Part shown: positions 61,014-64,000 of the stretch, one piece after another
Layout of the letters: the number at the start of each line of letters is the position of its first letter
Numbering within the stretch: position 1 is the stretch's first letter
NCBI GenBank assembly: GCA_029237695.1
Contig: CM055274.1
Location: forward strand, 73,852,140-73,916,139
Length of the DNA stretch: 64,000 nucleotides
Reading direction: 5' to 3'
Source of the DNA: Conchocele bisecta
Lineage: Eukaryota; Mollusca; Bivalvia; Lucinida; Thyasiridae
Made by a program: the position numbers and the translations under genes
The notes under the pieces: model-generated
Database searches by the model: none
Told to the model about the DNA's origin: nothing
The model's input: the letters and a program-made list of their open reading frames with translations, nothing else

Positions 61014-61250
61014 AGGGCTCGCCTTGGAAGGAATTCCTCAGCGAGCCTTGGAATTACAATACACGTTTCCTAGCGTCATCTGAAATACTTGGTATCACTA
61101 GCCGTGTTACCCACACGGTTGCTGCCGTCACCAGAACGTTAGTTATCCGGTAACGAGCTCCTTATTGACCGAAAACCTACTGACTGATAACATATTGCTG
61201 TTTCAAGAATTGACTTGATACGAATATCCGGGTTACAACAAATTGAAATG

Positions 61251-61300
61251 TGACGTTTCATTGGTCGAACGGTGTCACATGACGTTACCGAATGACGTCA
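61251..61300. promoter_or_regulatory. Cluster of CRE-type sites with inverted CCAAT
   Basis: Three TGACGT cores lie within 50 bp, at 61251, 61280 and 61293; the last is a full TGACGTCA. An inverted CCAAT (attgg) lies at 61260-61264. The stretch 61014-61340 is free of known repeats. It could be a promoter or enhancer, but no gene is visible beside it. Confidence 0.35.
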
Positions 61301-61387
61301 GTTTAATTACGCAACGTAAACAACGTAATAACAGCTCATTCTGTAGTACACACGTTACCTGATAAATAGAACATCATGATATAATAG

Positions 61388-61492
61388 TGCCCTTTGATAT
61401 CAAGTTCATCAGACTCGGCTCGGCTCGGCAAACCTCGGAATTCTTACGCGTTTCATAGCCTTGCCTGATAAACTTGATATCAAAAGACACTA
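61388..61492. repeat. Foldback (ctttgatatcaagttcatc)
   Basis: agtgccctttgatatcaagt pairs with acttgatatcaaaagacact; a ctcggctcggctcgg run lies in the loop. Confidence 0.75.
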
Positions 61493-61607
61493 GCCTGGCA
61501 TTCTCTCTCTATTTCCTGGGCCAGAATGATAAACCGAATAGTCAATGGCTGAAAACTTCGTCCCTGAGTGACTGAATGGTTAACACGGTATACCCTGATC
61601 AGAGTTT

Positions 61608-61700
61608 TCATATTACTTCACCAGTCAATAGTGCAACATAGCATACTCAAGTTTTTTTTAACAGAACCACTCTGAAAAGCTACCAGTATGCGGACGTTTA
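61608..61700 (-). repeat. Family U repeat, inverted third copy
   Basis: ttttcatattacttcaccag, aacagaaccactctgaaaa and ctaccagtatgcggacg. Confidence 0.7.
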
Positions 61701-61938
61701 ACACTTTGAACCCGAAAGACCGCTATAGCGAGCCTTACAAACAGTGTATATCCAGATGAGCCGGCTCGTAACGAGCCGTCTCATCAGGATCTGCACAGTT
61801 TGCAAGTAATTTTCATATTTTTTAGAACAAAAACACCCCTTTTTCATAAATGGACTGATCTGAAAATTGTGACACTGGATTGGTCAGAAAATTAACATAT
61901 CACAGTCCATTCCAGTTACTTAGGGTTGAAAGGGTTAA
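61700..61938. repeat. Family P element
   Basis: acactttgaacccgaaagac to cttagggttgaaagggttaa; core 61743-61796 (gatgagccggctcgtaacg). Confidence 0.82.
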
Positions 61939-62348
61939 GAGGAAAAGGAATTGGTATGGTCTTACGTTTAGGTAATGTGGATATATTTTCCAACCTTGCG
62001 GGAACGTGTCTAACACGACCATACATTATGAGACATGGACGTTTGCAGATTTATGATTCGCCACGACAATATGTGATTGTTGCATTTATGCCATCATTAA
62101 ATGGTTCTAGCACCAGGTGTATGCGTTGCGGCCTTGAATAAACACAGACTGTAGCATGGACCGTTTCAATAAACTTCGTACGACAGAAATAACTTCACTT
62201 ACATGCACAATGCAAGGAGTTGAATGAAGCTAGCGCTTCTAATGGTCAAACTAGTCAAAGATCACATTCAGTCTGCCGAAAAGGAATATGATGAATGGTC
62301 AAAGAGAAACACATGTACCTGCATGATATTCACATCGTGGACCAAAGT
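61939..62348. other. No gene; a family C end fragment
   Basis: 62159-62184 (ccgtttcaataaacttcgta) is a C left end only. Confidence 0.45.
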
Positions 62349-62432
62349 GTATAGAGGATATTCATATGTTGCAACGAATATGACATATATGTTCATCGAG
62401 TGGTATGAAATGTCCATATTTCACGAGTGCGA
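62349..62432 (+). repeat. atagaggatattcatatg repeat, copy 1
   Basis: About 83 bp almost identical to 63893-63976 (ttgcaacgaatatgacatat, tccatatttcacgagtgc). Confidence 0.88.
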
Positions 62433-62757
62433 TGAGAACATATGACTTTTATTTACATCGTATAACTATGTATTTCATGGGTAGGTATATAATAAAATGC
62501 AAATGCTTTATAGTTTGGCACGCATGTTGAATATGCATGTATTTACTAGTGAATCAATACATACTTCACCACTGTTTGCCGTCTTGTGATAAATATTTTG
62601 TTCAATAAATTGTATGCTCAAGTGGCCAGTAGGCCTATTGCTGAATAAACATTACATGTATATTACTAAAAAGGTACAGTTAAAATTAATTTATTGATTG
62701 TTGCTAATTGTTTGCATCGGTTGTCGGAGCAACTGTCGTTCTACATTTTAGTTTGCT
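62433..62757. other. No feature recognised
   Basis: AT-rich flank. Confidence 0.4.
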
Positions 62758-63197
62758 TTTATCCCGTCAACACAGTGCGTATGTGCCGTGAAACACGGTG
62801 CCGTGAAACATTTTTGATATCCAGTCAATACTATTTTTGCATTTTACAGCCATTTGTAGGTGTTGACGGGATAAATAGAATAGTAGGTTAGTGCCGTGAA
62901 TGGGAAAACATATCTGGCGCGGCACGGAAACGGGATGTGCTCGGCATAGCCTCGCCCATCCCGTTTCCTGAGCCTTGCCAGATATTTTTTCCCATTCACG
63001 GCACTAACCTACTATTCTCTATCTATTTTCCTTATTTCTGAACCAAATATATGTTGTGACCACTCATTTGAACGGTCTCGGCGAGACGGTTCAAATGAGT
63101 GGTCACAACATATACTTCTGATGAGAAATAAAGAAATTCTTGAGCCTTGCCGGATATTTTTTCCCATTCACGGCACTAACCTACTATTCTCTGTCTA
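62758..63197 (-). repeat. Compound E-F-E unit, inverted second copy
   Basis: Reverse complement of the 38796-39237 arrangement: E (62758-63016), F hairpin (63020-63137), E fragment (63138-63197). Both internal junctions match. Confidence 0.9.
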
Positions 63198-63283
63198 TGT
63201 GACATGACACAGATGGTTTATATGACTGGTGCAACAAAATATAACGTTGTCATACTGTAGCTCCCGATGCTGGTGTTACATGT

Positions 63284-63491
63284 ATAGTGGAACCTCCCTA
63301 AACCGGGCACCAAGAAAACACACGTGCTCTTATTGTTGATGAGTTTCTTTGTCATTTATCTCAGGCGATAATGTCTGTTCGCGATCGCATACCACACAAC
63401 TATGATTCAGAATGCTCAAATGATTTACAGTGAAACCTTTCTAAGCTGGACACCCTCCCCAGGGTGTCCGGTTTAGAGAGGTTTCACTGTA
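63284..63491. repeat. Family A compound element
   Basis: Single arm tatagtggaacctccctaaa, spacer with tctcaggcgataatgtctgt, hairpin 63427-63491. Confidence 0.85.
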
Positions 63492-63892
63492 TGTAATGTA
63501 CCAGTCTTATTGCAACGCCGTTATCACAGATGTCGTACCCGAGTGGCTGAATGTAAACAATATCACAGAAATGCGATATACTTTTCATAAATGACGTCAG
63601 TAGTCGACGTACAATTCAGAACTATAATGAATTTCGGATGAGTCCGTATTTTCCCAATGTTCGACCACATTTACCGAAAATATTTTTGTATTTAATATCG
63701 GCGAAAAAACGGCGACATGTCAAAGGAAATTATTGGATAATGGGGCGCATAAATGTAACATAAAAACAGCTATTCAATTGTATTCTTTATACTTGTTGAT
63801 GCACGTGTTTGAGAGAAAGTAAATCACCCGATTCGTCCAGTTTCTAACCATATTAGAATTCACTCTCATGGGATGTTTTCCGTAACCTAAGA
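63492..63892. other. Possible decayed family J sequence
   Basis: ttcataaatgacgtcagtag (63582) and cacatttaccgaaaatattt (63667) resemble J arms. Otherwise nothing. Confidence 0.35.
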
Positions 63893-64000
63893 AAATAGAG
63901 GATATTCATATGTTTGCAACGAATATGACATATATGTTCATCGAGTGGTGTGAAATGTCCATATTTCACGAGTGCCAGTGACGGCACTCGTGAAATATGG
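63893..64000 (+). repeat. atagaggatattcatatg repeat, copy 2, hairpin cut by the window end
   Basis: ccatatttcacgagtgcc (63959-63976) pairs with ggcactcgtgaaatatgg (63983-64000). The palindrome probably continues past 64000. Confidence 0.85.

Overview
The window is animal nuclear DNA, AT-rich and intron-bearing. I can support one protein-coding gene: a caudal-type homeobox gene (Cdx) on the + strand, in three exons at 36083-36539, 53700-53845 and 54711-55178. It encodes 356 residues, with a YDWMKK hexapeptide motif, a complete caudal-class homeodomain and an intron between homeodomain residues 44 and 45. The dispersed hairpin elements and the SINE tails that end in 'gctgttgataggccgttaaa' plus an aaac or aatc run suggest a mollusc, most likely a bivalve. 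That assignment is inference, because I could run no database search.

Layout: 1-35.6 kb is gene-free flank made almost wholly of small non-autonomous mobile elements. 35.6-36.1 kb is the likely promoter and 5' leader. 36.1-55.2 kb is Cdx, with a 17.2 kb first intron and a 0.87 kb second intron. 55.2-64 kb is again repeat-rich flank. No Gsx or Xlox/Pdx homeobox (the other ParaHox genes), no transposase and no reverse transcriptase is readable, and no open frame outside Cdx looks like a real protein.

The rest of the DNA is a dense, partly nested collection of palindromic (foldback) elements, sorted here by eye into about 20 families: A (ends tacagtggaacctctc), B (ends tgtggctgtgactgg), C (ends ggggccgtttcac), D (ends gtagcctatttcacc), E (atagtaggttagtgccg plus tttatcccgtcaacac), F, G, H, I, J, K (ends caaggtg, 5-bp target duplication), L, M and X (TTAA target sites), N (SINE-like), P (ends aaccctttcac), Q, R, S, U and others. 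Families B, P and R share one hairpin core whose two arms change together from copy to copy. Several insertions sit inside older elements and give a relative time order. Two family A copies lie 11 bp from one Cdx splice donor and 45 bp from one Cdx splice acceptor.

All repeat boundaries come from reading and comparing copies by eye, and are good to roughly 5-15 bp unless a target-site duplication is quoted.
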